DNA of 17,772 nucleotides from JAENVT01 sp031412355 (lineage in GTDB: Bacteria; Actinomycetota; Acidimicrobiia; Acidimicrobiales; Ilumatobacteraceae): NCBI GenBank assembly GCA_031412355.1, contig JANOCR010000033.1:1-17772 (forward strand), written 5' to 3'. Numbering within the stretch: the first letter of the stretch is position 1; each line of letters starts with the position of its first letter. Below are positions 7,614-14,542 of this stretch, in pieces. The notes beneath the pieces were generated by a model. It saw only the letters and a list, made by a program, of their open reading frames with translations. It ran no database searches and had not been told where the DNA came from. The position numbers and the translations under genes are program-made.

Positions 7614-9065
7614 TCAGCCGACGTTGAGCCCTTGTTCCACCTCAGCCGCACGAACGGCGGTGAGGATCGGCTCGACTTCGGCGATCGGGAAGCAGTCCTT
7701 GTCGAGCACCATGGTGTCGGTGCCATCAGGAACAACGTTGTAGTCCCAGTTGTTCGGCACGTTGCCGTCCGGCAACCCACCGAAGTACCAAGCCTTGCAC
7801 ACGATGTGTGTGTTGAAGTTGTTGATGTTCTTGATCGCCTCGTTGACGGCCACCGGATCGTCGAGGTCCGCAGGATCCATGTCGAGCAGTGTCTGAACGA
7901 TGATGCGGCCGATCATGAAGCCCATCTGCTGGAAGCTGCCCAACGGTGCATCCGGGTTGTACTCGGCCGACACCGTGCGGTACAGCTCCATCTCCGGGCG
8001 CGGGTCGTCGAGCAGGCTGAGCTCGGCGTTGACGTTGAGCTTGTTGGCCCATGCCGCACCAAGTGCAGCAGCAACGGAGTTGTCGTTCAACGGTGTCGAC
8101 GAACCCCAGATGACCTCGTCGATCAGGCCGAGCTCTTCAGCTGCCTTGAGGATCTTGAGACCTTCCGGAGGTGTGTAGTTCAACACGATGGCTCCACCCT
8201 TGCCGGCCTTGGCGACGGCGTCGAGCACTGCCGCGTTGGCATCGGCGATTGGCGGCGGGATCTGGATGTCGATCCACTCGAGACCGTTCTCCTTGGCGTA
8301 CAGACCGGCGAGCGAGTTGTTGTAGTCCGACGTCGCCGTCTCGTTGGTCATGGTGACCATCGTGCCGGTAGCGCCCTTCTCGACCACGATCTGGGCGGCA
8401 CCCAATGCGCTGTAGCCGGGGCCCATGTTGGCGGCGGCGATGTTCGGCGAGCTGAAGCACTCGGCCGGCACACCAGCGACGATGACGTAGTAGCCCTGCT
8501 CGGTGTAGTAGTCCGCATTGACCGGGCAGTCGATGATGCTGAAGCCACCGACCATTGCAACGACCTTGTCGGTCTCGATCAGCTTGCGGGCCGCTGCTGC
8601 GGCGTCGGCGGCGACGAGGTTGTCGTTCTCCATCAGCATCTGCACCGGACGGCCGTTGATGCCACCGTTGGCGTTGACGCAGTCGAAGTACGCCTTCATC
8701 ATGGCCGGGCCAGTGGTGAAGTCGATGCCGGGTACTGAAGTGGTGACGTTGCCGAGCTTGATCGGCTCGCCGGTTGCCTCTTCACCATTGCCGAGACCGC
8801 ATTCTTCACCGGCTGTGGCGGGCTTGTCGCCGACGAGACCATCACCGGCAGGTGCATCGGTTGCCGCTGGTGCATCCGTTGCCGCTGGTGCATCCGTTGC
8901 CGCCGGAGCATCCGTTGCCGCCGGAGCATCGGTCGCGGCTGGTGCGTCGGTTGCTGCTGGTGCATCCGTTGCCGCGGATGTGCTGTCGGTGTTGTCGTCG
9001 TCGTCGCCGCAAGCTACGAGGAGCAATGCTCCTACGACCGCGGCTGCCATGAATCGGCGAGCCAT
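7614..9065 (-). CDS. livK: Liv-type ABC importer substrate-binding lipoprotein
   Basis: The 483-residue protein is the extracellular receptor of the importer. Its N-terminus is a lipoprotein signal (MARRFMAAAVVGALLLVAC) with the lipidated Cys at C19. An Asp-rich stretch follows, then a linker of seven ATDAPA units (residues 32-73). From about residue 97 (EPIKLGNVTTSVPGIDFTTG) it is a type I periplasmic-binding fold of the branched-chain amino acid / amide class (Peripla_BP_6). It is longer than the roughly 370-400 residues of classical LivK, mostly because of the linker. An AAGGGGG ribosome-binding site precedes the ATG. As first gene of the operon it probably sets transporter expression. The ligand cannot be inferred from sequence alone. 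Confidence 0.92.
   Translation of the reverse strand: MARRFMAAAVVGALLLVACGDDDDNTDSTSAATDAPAATDAPAATDAPAATDAPAATDAPAATDAPAATDAPAGDGLVGDKPATAGEECGLGNGEEATGEPIKLGNVTTSVPGIDFTTGPAMMKAYFDCVNANGGINGRPVQMLMENDNLVAADAAAAARKLIETDKVVAMVGGFSIIDCPVNADYYTEQGYYVIVAGVPAECFSSPNIAAANMGPGYSALGAAQIVVEKGATGTMVTMTNETATSDYNNSLAGLYAKENGLEWIDIQIPPPIADANAAVLDAVAKAGKGGAIVLNYTPPEGLKILKAAEELGLIDEVIWGSSTPLNDNSVAAALGAAWANKLNVNAELSLLDDPRPEMELYRTVSAEYNPDAPLGSFQQMGFMIGRIIVQTLLDMDPADLDDPVAVNEAIKNINNFNTHIVCKAWYFGGLPDGNVPNNWDYNVVPDGTDTMVLDKDCFPIAEVEPILTAVRAAEVEQGLNVG
8847..8972 (-). repeat. Seven tandem 18-bp units coding for the ATDAPA linker
   Basis: Seven in-frame 18-bp units code for Ala-Thr-Asp-Ala-Pro-Ala in the livK product. 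Several units are identical at the DNA level and others differ at third positions, so expansion by slippage or unequal recombination followed by drift is likely. The peptide probably acts as a flexible tether between the lipid anchor and the binding domain. Confidence 0.9.
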
Positions 9066-9104
9066 GTATTCCCCCTTGTTGAAGTGAAGCCACGAAAAGG
9101 CTCA

Positions 9105-9122
9105 CGTCGCCCCGTTGCGACG
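9105..9122. promoter_or_regulatory. Inverted repeat in the livK leader
   Basis: CGTCGC-CCCGTT-GCGACG is a perfect 6-bp inverted repeat about 40 bases upstream of the livK ATG. It would lie inside the 5' leader if the promoter proposed at 9148-9176 is used. It could be a repressor site or a leader hairpin. Short arms in GC-rich DNA make chance possible. Confidence 0.25.
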
Positions 9123-9147
9123 GCGGACACCTGCTGTGACGATGGGC

Positions 9148-9176
9148 ACCATAGTGCATAACATTTTGACGAACAA
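9148..9176 (-). promoter_or_regulatory. Candidate promoter of the livKHMGF operon
   Basis: On the minus strand, TTGTTC (9171-9176) and TATGGT (9148-9153) are separated by exactly 17 bases. Each matches four of six consensus positions for a housekeeping sigma factor. Transcription would start near 9141, giving a leader of about 75 bases before livK. The site sits in the only intergenic gap at the head of the operon and shares the region with the divergent hydrolase gene. Confidence 0.42.
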
Positions 9177-9190
9177 CTACCGGAGGCATC

Positions 9191-10033
9191 ATGCGTTTCA
9201 CCCATCGGAACACTGCCCTGGAGTGGACGCGTGACGGTTCGCCCCGCGCAACAACGGTGCTGTTGCTGCACGGCCTTTCGGGAATTTCGACGGGGTACGA
9301 CGAGGTCGTCGAGGATCTCGGCGACGACGCCGACGTGTTCCGTCTCGACCTTCGCGGGCACGGCCGCTCGGATCATGTTCCCGACACATACACGGTGCCG
9401 TTCTATACGGCAGACGTGCTTGCGTTCATTGAGGAGGTGATTACCCGGCCCGTGGTTCTCATCGGGCATTCCCTCGGTGGTGTGATCACACACCACATCA
9501 CAGCCACACGACCCGACGTCGTGCGAGCGGCGTTGTGCGAAGACCCGCCGCTGTACTTCTGCGATCAGGCGCTGTTCGAACAGAGCGTGTTCGCGACCAT
9601 CTTTCCGAGCCTCGAAGCAAGCATGCGTTCGGCTCAGGCACGTGGCGAACCGCGCGAGCACTTCGTCTCGATAGTTGCCGACGCCGAGATGCCATGGGGC
9701 CGGGCCGGCGATCACGTCAGCGAACGCGCCGTGCAGAGCCGAGCCGACGCGTTGATGCTGGGTGACCCCGACGTGTGGCTGCCGGCGATCCACGGAGGCG
9801 CATTGAGCGGCTACGACCCCGACGCGCGTATCACCAGGCCGATGATCATCCTGCAGTCGGATCCGAAGATGGGACCGGCGCTGTTCCCCGACCACGCCGA
9901 GCGACAGCGCGCCAGCAACCCCCAGGTCGAGATCAGAATGATCGAGGGCGCGCCGCACGCGATTCACTCGTTCCTGAGTTCGCGCGGGCAATACGTCGAT
10001 GCGGTGAGAGACATCATCCGGCAAGCGATGTGA
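9191..10033 (+). CDS. Alpha/beta hydrolase
   Basis: The 280-residue cytoplasmic protein is a standard alpha/beta-hydrolase. The oxyanion region is LLLHGLSG (25-31), the conserved RLDLRGHGRSD follows at 51-61, and the nucleophile elbow GHSLGG places Ser94. The acid is probably D224 (LQSDPKMG) and the base H256 in GAPHAIH (H259 is possible). Such enzymes cleave esters, lactones or C-C bonds in catabolic routes. GGAGG stands four bases before the ATG. The gene diverges from livK with 125 bases between starts. Its 3' end overlaps the next, opposite-strand hydrolase gene by 20 bases. Substrate unknown. Confidence 0.9.
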   Translation: MRFTHRNTALEWTRDGSPRATTVLLLHGLSGISTGYDEVVEDLGDDADVFRLDLRGHGRSDHVPDTYTVPFYTADVLAFIEEVITRPVVLIGHSLGGVITHHITATRPDVVRAALCEDPPLYFCDQALFEQSVFATIFPSLEASMRSAQARGEPREHFVSIVADAEMPWGRAGDHVSERAVQSRADALMLGDPDVWLPAIHGGALSGYDPDARITRPMIILQSDPKMGPALFPDHAERQRASNPQVEIRMIEGAPHAIHSFLSSRGQYVDAVRDIIRQAM

Positions 10034-10721
10034 GAAAGGCGAGTAGGGCGGCCGCGACCTGATCGGGAGCGTCCCATTCGACGAGGTGGCCGGCGCCGGC
10101 GATGACCTGCGCGCCACCCCACGCAGTCGCATTGGTGACCGGGTTGATCTCATCGAGGTCGCCCCACAGCGTGAGACGTGGCACGGAGATTCGGTGCAGT
10201 CGCTTGGCGGTGCCTCGATCGCCCAGCGGCCACAAGATGTTGGCCGAGGCAACGTCGCTGAGGTAACTGGCGACCGGTGCTTCCTCGGCGCCGAGGTGGG
10301 CGAACCGATGGGCGAACGCGTCGGGCACACCCTTGGCGAACAGGTGCGCCATTCGTTCCGCGGCCGGCGTGCCGTAGATGTTGAAGCCTGGGTTCGCCGC
10401 GTCGGCGATGCCGAATGGCGCGACCAATGCCAAGCCCGTGACGATCTCGGGTCGCAGCGCAGCCAGTTCGGCTGCGATCATGCCGCCTACCGATGCGCCC
10501 ACCACCGGGCACGGACCTGCGCCAGTTGCGTCGATCGAGTCCCAGAACGTCGTGAGCCAATCGAGATACTCGTCGCGCGGTTCGAACCCGCTGACCCCAT
10601 CGAAGCCTGGTACTGACGGAACGATGACCTCCCACCCCGCGTCCTGCACTGCGCGCATGGCAGGCGAGAGCTCCGGGTGGCCGGCGATGCCGAACAGGTA
10701 GACGAGTCGTCTAGCGGGCAT
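10014..10721 (-). CDS. Alpha/beta hydrolase, compact form
   Basis: The 235-residue protein is a second, clearly different alpha/beta hydrolase. The nucleophile elbow is GASVGG with Ser77. The likely acid is D190 (or D188) in WGDLDEINP, and the base is H212 in AGAGHLVEWD. The sequence around 38-46 (PGFDGVSGF) replaces the usual RGHG loop. It starts inside the end of the monooxygenase gene: the ATG at 10721 shares 11 bases with that gene's terminal codons, so translation is probably coupled. The pairing suggests it hydrolyses an ester or lactone made by the monooxygenase, which is inference from context. Confidence 0.88.
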   Translation of the reverse strand: MPARRLVYLFGIAGHPELSPAMRAVQDAGWEVIVPSVPGFDGVSGFEPRDEYLDWLTTFWDSIDATGAGPCPVVGASVGGMIAAELAALRPEIVTGLALVAPFGIADAANPGFNIYGTPAAERMAHLFAKGVPDAFAHRFAHLGAEEAPVASYLSDVASANILWPLGDRGTAKRLHRISVPRLTLWGDLDEINPVTNATAWGGAQVIAGAGHLVEWDAPDQVAAALLAFLTSLAG

Positions 10722-11913
10722 TCTGCGGCCACCACGGATCGTCGTACTCCGAGAAGACCGTTCGCAGGCCGGGAGCCACCTTCTCGCCGAAGAGCTTGGT
10801 GTTGTACCGGGTCAGCTCGTCGCTCATGTTGCCGAACTGCAGCATGGCGCAGAGGTGACCGATGCGAAGTTCGCGGGCGGCTTCCTCCAGTTGCTCGCGG
10901 ACGGTATCCGGACCGCCGATCACGACGTAGCCGTTCTCGACCATCTCGTCCCACGTGAGATCGTGCTTTGCCTGCTTGATGCGGGCCACCTGGCGCACCT
11001 GCGACTGGTAGCGAGCGCGAACCGATGCCTCGGTGACGTAGCCCGGTGCGTCGGTGAAGCCCGGGTAGACATGCAGCGATCGGTTGAAGAAGTATTCCGC
11101 CGGCTCGCGATACAGCTTGTACGCCTCGGCATCGGTGTCGGCCACACCGATGAACTGCGTGACTGCAAGGCGATGCGGATTGTCGTCGCGGCCGTGTGCC
11201 TCGACCCGCTGCCAGTACCCTGCGACGGTCTCGCGGACCATCTTGTACCCGTAGTACGTCAGTGCCCCGTACACGAAGTCGTTCGCCGCGCAGAAGTCCC
11301 AGGTCTCGATGGAGCCGCCGCCGGGGATCCACACCGGGGGATGCGGCTTCTGCCACGGACGTGGCACCGGGTTGACGTACCGCAACTGGTTGAACCGGCC
11401 GTTGTAGGCGAACGGCTCGGTGGCCTGCCACGCCTTCATGATCAGGTCGATGCCCTCGTAGTACCGAGGACGCAGCGTGCCGGGGTTGATGCTGTAGGAG
11501 TGCGTGGTGTCCATCGCCGTGCCAACTGGGAACCCGGCGATCAACCTGCCGCGCGAGAACAGGTCAAGCATGGCGAACTCTTCGGCCACACGGATCGGTG
11601 GGTTGTAGAGGGCGACCGAGTTGCCCAGCACGGTGATTGCTGCCTGCGACGTGCGGTTGGCCAGGATGGCTGCGATCAGGTTCGGGGACGGCATCAGCCC
11701 ATAGCCGTTGTTGTGATGCTCGTTGACGCAGATCCCGTCGAAGCCACAGTCCTCGGCATAGACGAGTTGATCGATGTAGGTGTCGTAAGTCTGTGCCATG
11801 ACGTCGCGCTCGAACAGCGCCGGGTCGATGTCGACCCACACGCTGCGATGCTTGGTGTTGAAGTCGTCAGGCAGATCCGGATATGGCATCAGGTGAAACC
11901 ACATCATCTTCAT
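10711..11913 (-). CDS. Luciferase-like (LLM class) flavin-dependent monooxygenase
   Basis: The 400-residue protein is a TIM-barrel flavin enzyme of the bacterial luciferase family, using reduced FMN or F420 to oxidise an organic substrate. Supporting signs are AEDCGFDGICVNEHHNN (53-69, with the family EHH motif), TVLGNSVALYNPPIRVAEEFAMLD (94-117) and LFSRGRLIAGFPVGT (118-132). A late GGPDTVREQLEE segment is also typical. Whether it uses FMN or F420 cannot be decided. M1, M3 or M4 could be the start and the upstream ribosome-binding site is weak. It forms a two-gene unit with the compact hydrolase and diverges from the LysR gene, which probably controls it. Confidence 0.9.
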   Translation of the reverse strand: MKMMWFHLMPYPDLPDDFNTKHRSVWVDIDPALFERDVMAQTYDTYIDQLVYAEDCGFDGICVNEHHNNGYGLMPSPNLIAAILANRTSQAAITVLGNSVALYNPPIRVAEEFAMLDLFSRGRLIAGFPVGTAMDTTHSYSINPGTLRPRYYEGIDLIMKAWQATEPFAYNGRFNQLRYVNPVPRPWQKPHPPVWIPGGGSIETWDFCAANDFVYGALTYYGYKMVRETVAGYWQRVEAHGRDDNPHRLAVTQFIGVADTDAEAYKLYREPAEYFFNRSLHVYPGFTDAPGYVTEASVRARYQSQVRQVARIKQAKHDLTWDEMVENGYVVIGGPDTVREQLEEAARELRIGHLCAMLQFGNMSDELTRYNTKLFGEKVAPGLRTVFSEYDDPWWPQNAR

Positions 11914-11958
11914 GTGACGATTGTCTCAAGGGCGTCGAATGAAGTCCACGACCCGATG

Positions 11959-11975
11959 CGACACGGATCATGTCG
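11959..11975. promoter_or_regulatory. Candidate LysR-type operator between the monooxygenase and lysR genes
   Basis: CGACA-CGGATCA-TGTCG is an inverted repeat with 5-bp arms and a 7-base spacer, centred in the 103-base gap and about equally far from both divergent starts. LysR-type regulators commonly bind interrupted palindromes of this size in such positions. It is the best symmetrical site in the gap. Nothing else in the gap stands out except a possible -10 at 12003-12008. Confidence 0.4.
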
Positions 11976-12002
11976 TAGCCGGTCACAATCAGCGGTTGCT
12001 GC

Positions 12003-12008
12003 TACGGT
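12003..12008 (+). promoter_or_regulatory. Possible -10 element of a leaderless lysR transcript
   Basis: TACGGT fits the TAnnnT pattern and ends eight bases before the lysR ATG, where no ribosome-binding site is visible. This spacing is typical of leaderless genes in actinobacteria. No good -35 is seen, so the support is weak. Confidence 0.25.
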
Positions 12009-12016
12009 CCAGCACC

Positions 12017-12919
12017 ATGGATCTGCGCCGGCTGACCTACTTCGTGACGGTTGCCGAGGAGCAACATTTCGGTCGCGCTGCTGCGCGGTTGCACATGACC
12101 GCTCCCCCGCTGTCACAACGGATCCGCGAGCTCGAAGCCGAGCTTGGGGTGCAGCTCTTCGAGCGCTCGACGCGGCAGGTGCACCTCACACCGGCAGGGT
12201 CGCGGCTGCTGCACGAGGCCCGCTCCGCGCTCCGTGCCGTCGATCGCTTCACCGGCCTCGCCGCGACGTTGCGTCACGCCGCCGAGTCGACCGATCAGCC
12301 ATTGACCTTGGGCTACTGCCACGGCAGCGAACACGCGGCCGCGGTCGCCGCCCGCCAGTTCCACGACGCTCACCCGCACATCGCGGTTCGCCCATCGGCG
12401 TACACCTCGCTTCGCATCTTCAAAGAGCTCCGCGAGGGTCGATTGTCGATCGGATTGGTGCACCCGCCGGTCCCCTATCCGGATCTGCTCACGTCGCAGC
12501 TGTTGGCGCGGGTTCCGTTCGATCACGTGGCCGTGCCACACACGAGTCCGCTGGCGGAGTATCCCGTCGTGTACGCGACCGACCTCGAAGCACAGCCGGT
12601 GCTGCTGGTCGAGCGCGAGGATGCACCGACGTATCACGACGCCACGCTGGCCTACTGCGCGGCGCTCGACGTGCGGCCCGCCTGGGTCGTGCATCCGGCC
12701 AGCCAGGTCGAGCGCATGCTCGACATGGTGGCAGTGGGGTCTGGGATCGGCTGGCTCAATGCCTGGCAGGCCACCCACGTCAGCCGCGACGGTGTGGTCA
12801 TTCGGCCGTTGCAACCGGTGGAGCGGTTCGACGAGTTCCACCTGGTGTGGCGCGTCGACGACCATTCGAAGTCCGTGCAGCAGTTCGTCGAGATCGCGAT
12901 GCAGGCGTGCCCCTCGTGA
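12017..12919 (+). CDS. LysR-family transcriptional regulator
   Basis: The 300-residue protein has the LysR winged helix-turn-helix at its N-terminus. It starts MDLRRLTYFVTVAEEQHFGR and continues through AAARLHMTAPPLSQRIRELE to LFERSTRQVHLTPAG (about residues 1-62). A linker helix follows, then the two-lobed effector domain (about 90-295). The ATG at 12017 gives the standard family start; the frame is open further upstream but has no family match. The gene diverges from the monooxygenase-hydrolase pair and overlaps the dehydrogenase gene by GTGA, so it probably senses a pathway compound and controls both units. Confidence 0.93.
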   Translation: MDLRRLTYFVTVAEEQHFGRAAARLHMTAPPLSQRIRELEAELGVQLFERSTRQVHLTPAGSRLLHEARSALRAVDRFTGLAATLRHAAESTDQPLTLGYCHGSEHAAAVAARQFHDAHPHIAVRPSAYTSLRIFKELREGRLSIGLVHPPVPYPDLLTSQLLARVPFDHVAVPHTSPLAEYPVVYATDLEAQPVLLVEREDAPTYHDATLAYCAALDVRPAWVVHPASQVERMLDMVAVGSGIGWLNAWQATHVSRDGVVIRPLQPVERFDEFHLVWRVDDHSKSVQQFVEIAMQACPS

Positions 12920-13710
12920 ACGAGCCAGCCAACAGCGGGCGCCTCTCCGGCAAGGTGTGTGGCATCACCGGGGCGACGGGGATCGCCGAGGCCGCGGCAA
13001 TTCGCTTCGCTGCGGAGGGCGCGCGACTGTTCGTGGTGGCGTTGCTCGAGCACGATTGCCTCGCGCTGGCCGACCGTCTGGGACCCGACGTCGAACTCGT
13101 CTGGGTCGCCGCGGATCTCACCGACGAAGCCGACGCAGAGCGCGCCTTTGCTCGATGCGCGCAAACCTACGACCACCTCGATGCCCTGCTGGCGTGCGCC
13201 GGAGGCAGCGGTCGACCGTTCGGCGACGGTCCGTTGCATTCCACGTCGCTGCAGGCGTGGAACACGACTGTCGCCCTCAACCTCAACACCGCGTTCCTCA
13301 GTTCACGAGAAGCCGTCAAGATCATGCTCGATCAGCCGTCGGGCGGGTCCGTCGTCTATGTCTCGTCCGTTGCGGCCACCAACCCCGTCGCCGGAGCGTT
13401 CAACACCCTGGCCTACGCGGCGGCCAAGGGCGGGATCAACGCGTTGACGATCAACGGCGCCTGCCAATACGGGGCTGCGGGCATTCGCTTCAACGCCATC
13501 CTGCCGGCCTTGACGTTGACGCCGATGTCGAAACGCGCTGCAGCGGATCCCGACACGCTCGACATCGTCAAGGCGCGCATGCCCGTGTCCGGCGGCGGCC
13601 CCCTGTCGGCCGACGACCACGCCCAGGCAGCCCTGTTCCTGTGCAGCGACGAGTCGAAGCACATCACCGGCCAACTGATCCGCGTCGACGGCGGTTGGGG
13701 CGTCAACTAG
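12916..13710 (+). CDS. Short-chain dehydrogenase/reductase (SDR)
   Basis: The 264-residue protein is a classical-length SDR that oxidises or reduces a hydroxyl/keto group with NAD(P). The cofactor loop is GITGATGIAEA (residues 16-26); the last Gly of the usual TGxxxGxG is Ala. Other markers are LLACAGG (91-97, the NNAG position), N122, S150/S151, and the catalytic YxxxK as Y167/K171. The C-terminal HITGQLIRVDGGW is typical of SDRs. The Ser to Tyr spacing is about three residues longer than usual. I chose the GTG at 12916, which overlaps the lysR stop as GTGA; a GTG at 12907 is also in frame. The open frame continues far upstream through lysR and the monooxygenase antisense strand, but that part is spurious. 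Substrate unknown. Confidence 0.9.
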   Translation: MNEPANSGRLSGKVCGITGATGIAEAAAIRFAAEGARLFVVALLEHDCLALADRLGPDVELVWVAADLTDEADAERAFARCAQTYDHLDALLACAGGSGRPFGDGPLHSTSLQAWNTTVALNLNTAFLSSREAVKIMLDQPSGGSVVYVSSVAATNPVAGAFNTLAYAAAKGGINALTINGACQYGAAGIRFNAILPALTLTPMSKRAAADPDTLDIVKARMPVSGGGPLSADDHAQAALFLCSDESKHITGQLIRVDGGWGVN

Positions 13711-13723
13711 CGGTCGAAACCCA

Positions 13724-13768
13724 GGTGTGAGCCCGATTTTCGCCCCAGCGCGACACCCGGCTCACACC
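13724..13768. repeat. Palindromic intergenic repeat, copy 1
   Basis: This 45-bp unit begins GGTGTGAGCC and ends GGCTCACACC, a perfect 10-bp inverted repeat around a 25-base centre. It lies 13 bases after the SDR stop, between convergent genes. A second copy at 13786-13830 shares 36 of 45 positions without gaps. It may act as a bidirectional terminator or be a dispersed REP-like element. Confidence 0.7.
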
Positions 13769-13785
13769 GGCTTGCGCACAGGGCG

Positions 13786-13830
13786 GCTGTGAGCCCGATC
13801 TTTCGCCCAGCGCGGCACCGGACTCACGCC
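13786..13830. repeat. Palindromic intergenic repeat, copy 2, overlapping the iclR 3' end
   Basis: This second copy starts 62 bases after the first in the same orientation. Its arms GTGAGCCCG and CGGACTCAC pair with one mismatch. The right arm contains the TGA stop of the IclR gene at 13824-13826, so the repeat reaches into the gene's end. Confidence 0.68.
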
Positions 13831-14504
13831 AGGCGGCGGCGAACTTCGGCGGATGCGGCGATCAGGCGCGTGGCAACGTCGGTCGCGGCGACCGGGTTCC
13901 CGGCGAGCCACAGCACGGCGATGGCGCCCTGGTCGCCGACGGGCACGGCGATCGAGGCCATACCGGCGATCACCTCGGCCTCGCTCCGCGCCCATCCGGT
14001 CCGCCTGGCCTCGGCAACCTCGTTGCGTTCTCCGGACATCGCCGGGCGCCCCGCCAACAAGGCGATGCCGGGTGCGCCGCGATCGATCGGATGTCGCGTT
14101 CCCGGCCGGTACGCGACGTGGGCATTCAGCGAAGTCGGTTCGACGCTGTCGATCGTGACGGCCTCGTCCCCATCGGCGACCACCAGGAATGCCGTCATCT
14201 GCAACTCCTCAGCGAGGTTGGCGAGCACGGGGGCGGCAGCGGCGCGCAACGAACGCCGCACCGACCTGCTGAGCACGGCCAGGAACGGCCCTGGCGAGTA
14301 GTCGCCGTCAGCGTCGCGCTCGACGAGACGGCGTCGCTCGAGCGTTCGCAGCAGCCGGTACACGATCGAGCGATGCAACCCAAGCGCCGCTGCCGTTGCA
14401 TCGACGGACACGGCACGATCGGAACCGGCCACGAATTCGAGGCAGACCAGGCCTCGATCGAGGGTTTGTGACGGTGCTACGGTGTCGTTCGACATTCGAA
14501 CCAT
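13824..14504 (-). CDS. IclR-family transcriptional regulator
   Basis: The 226-residue protein has an N-terminal winged helix-turn-helix (about residues 15-65: LDRGLVCLEFVAG through SVDATAAALGLHRSIVYRLL to RRRLVERDADGDY). A C-terminal IclR effector domain follows (about 80-226). IclR proteins control catabolic genes in response to small aromatic or carboxylic ligands. The frame is open to 14633, but ATG 14504 (MVRMSNDT) or ATG 14495 is the likely start. A perfect TATAAT on the minus strand ends seven bases before ATG 14504 with no ribosome-binding site, which points to a leaderless message. It diverges from the hydroxylase gene and probably controls it and itself. The stop codon sits in a palindromic repeat. 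Confidence 0.88.
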   Translation of the reverse strand: MVRMSNDTVAPSQTLDRGLVCLEFVAGSDRAVSVDATAAALGLHRSIVYRLLRTLERRRLVERDADGDYSPGPFLAVLSRSVRRSLRAAAAPVLANLAEELQMTAFLVVADGDEAVTIDSVEPTSLNAHVAYRPGTRHPIDRGAPGIALLAGRPAMSGERNEVAEARRTGWARSEAEVIAGMASIAVPVGDQGAIAVLWLAGNPVAATDVATRLIAASAEVRRRLA

Positions 14505-14523
14505 TGTTTCTATTATAGAACAA
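14504..14523. promoter_or_regulatory. IclR operator overlapping divergent -10 elements
   Basis: TTCTATTATAGAA (14508-14520) is a perfect palindrome around one central base. It lies in a longer imperfect palindrome TTGTTTCTATTATAGAACAA (14504-14523), whose arms match with a single extra T. It contains TATAAT on the minus strand (14512-14517) and TATTAT on the plus strand (14511-14516), suiting iclR and the hydroxylase gene respectively. It is strikingly AT-rich for this window. Symmetry, size and position fit an IclR-family operator that would block both promoters. Confidence 0.6.
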
Positions 14524-14542
14524 CCCAGGACAAGGGGTGACC

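Noticed and set aside
8847..8972. CRISPR-like or minisatellite array
   Set aside because: The units are contiguous, in frame and coding, with no spacers. They form a protein linker.
10855..12915. Very long open frame (951 codons) on the plus strand running into the SDR gene
   Set aside because: Only the part from 12916 has SDR motifs. The upstream part is antisense to the monooxygenase and out of frame with lysR, and reads as Arg/Val/Asp-rich sequence typical of GC-rich shadow frames.
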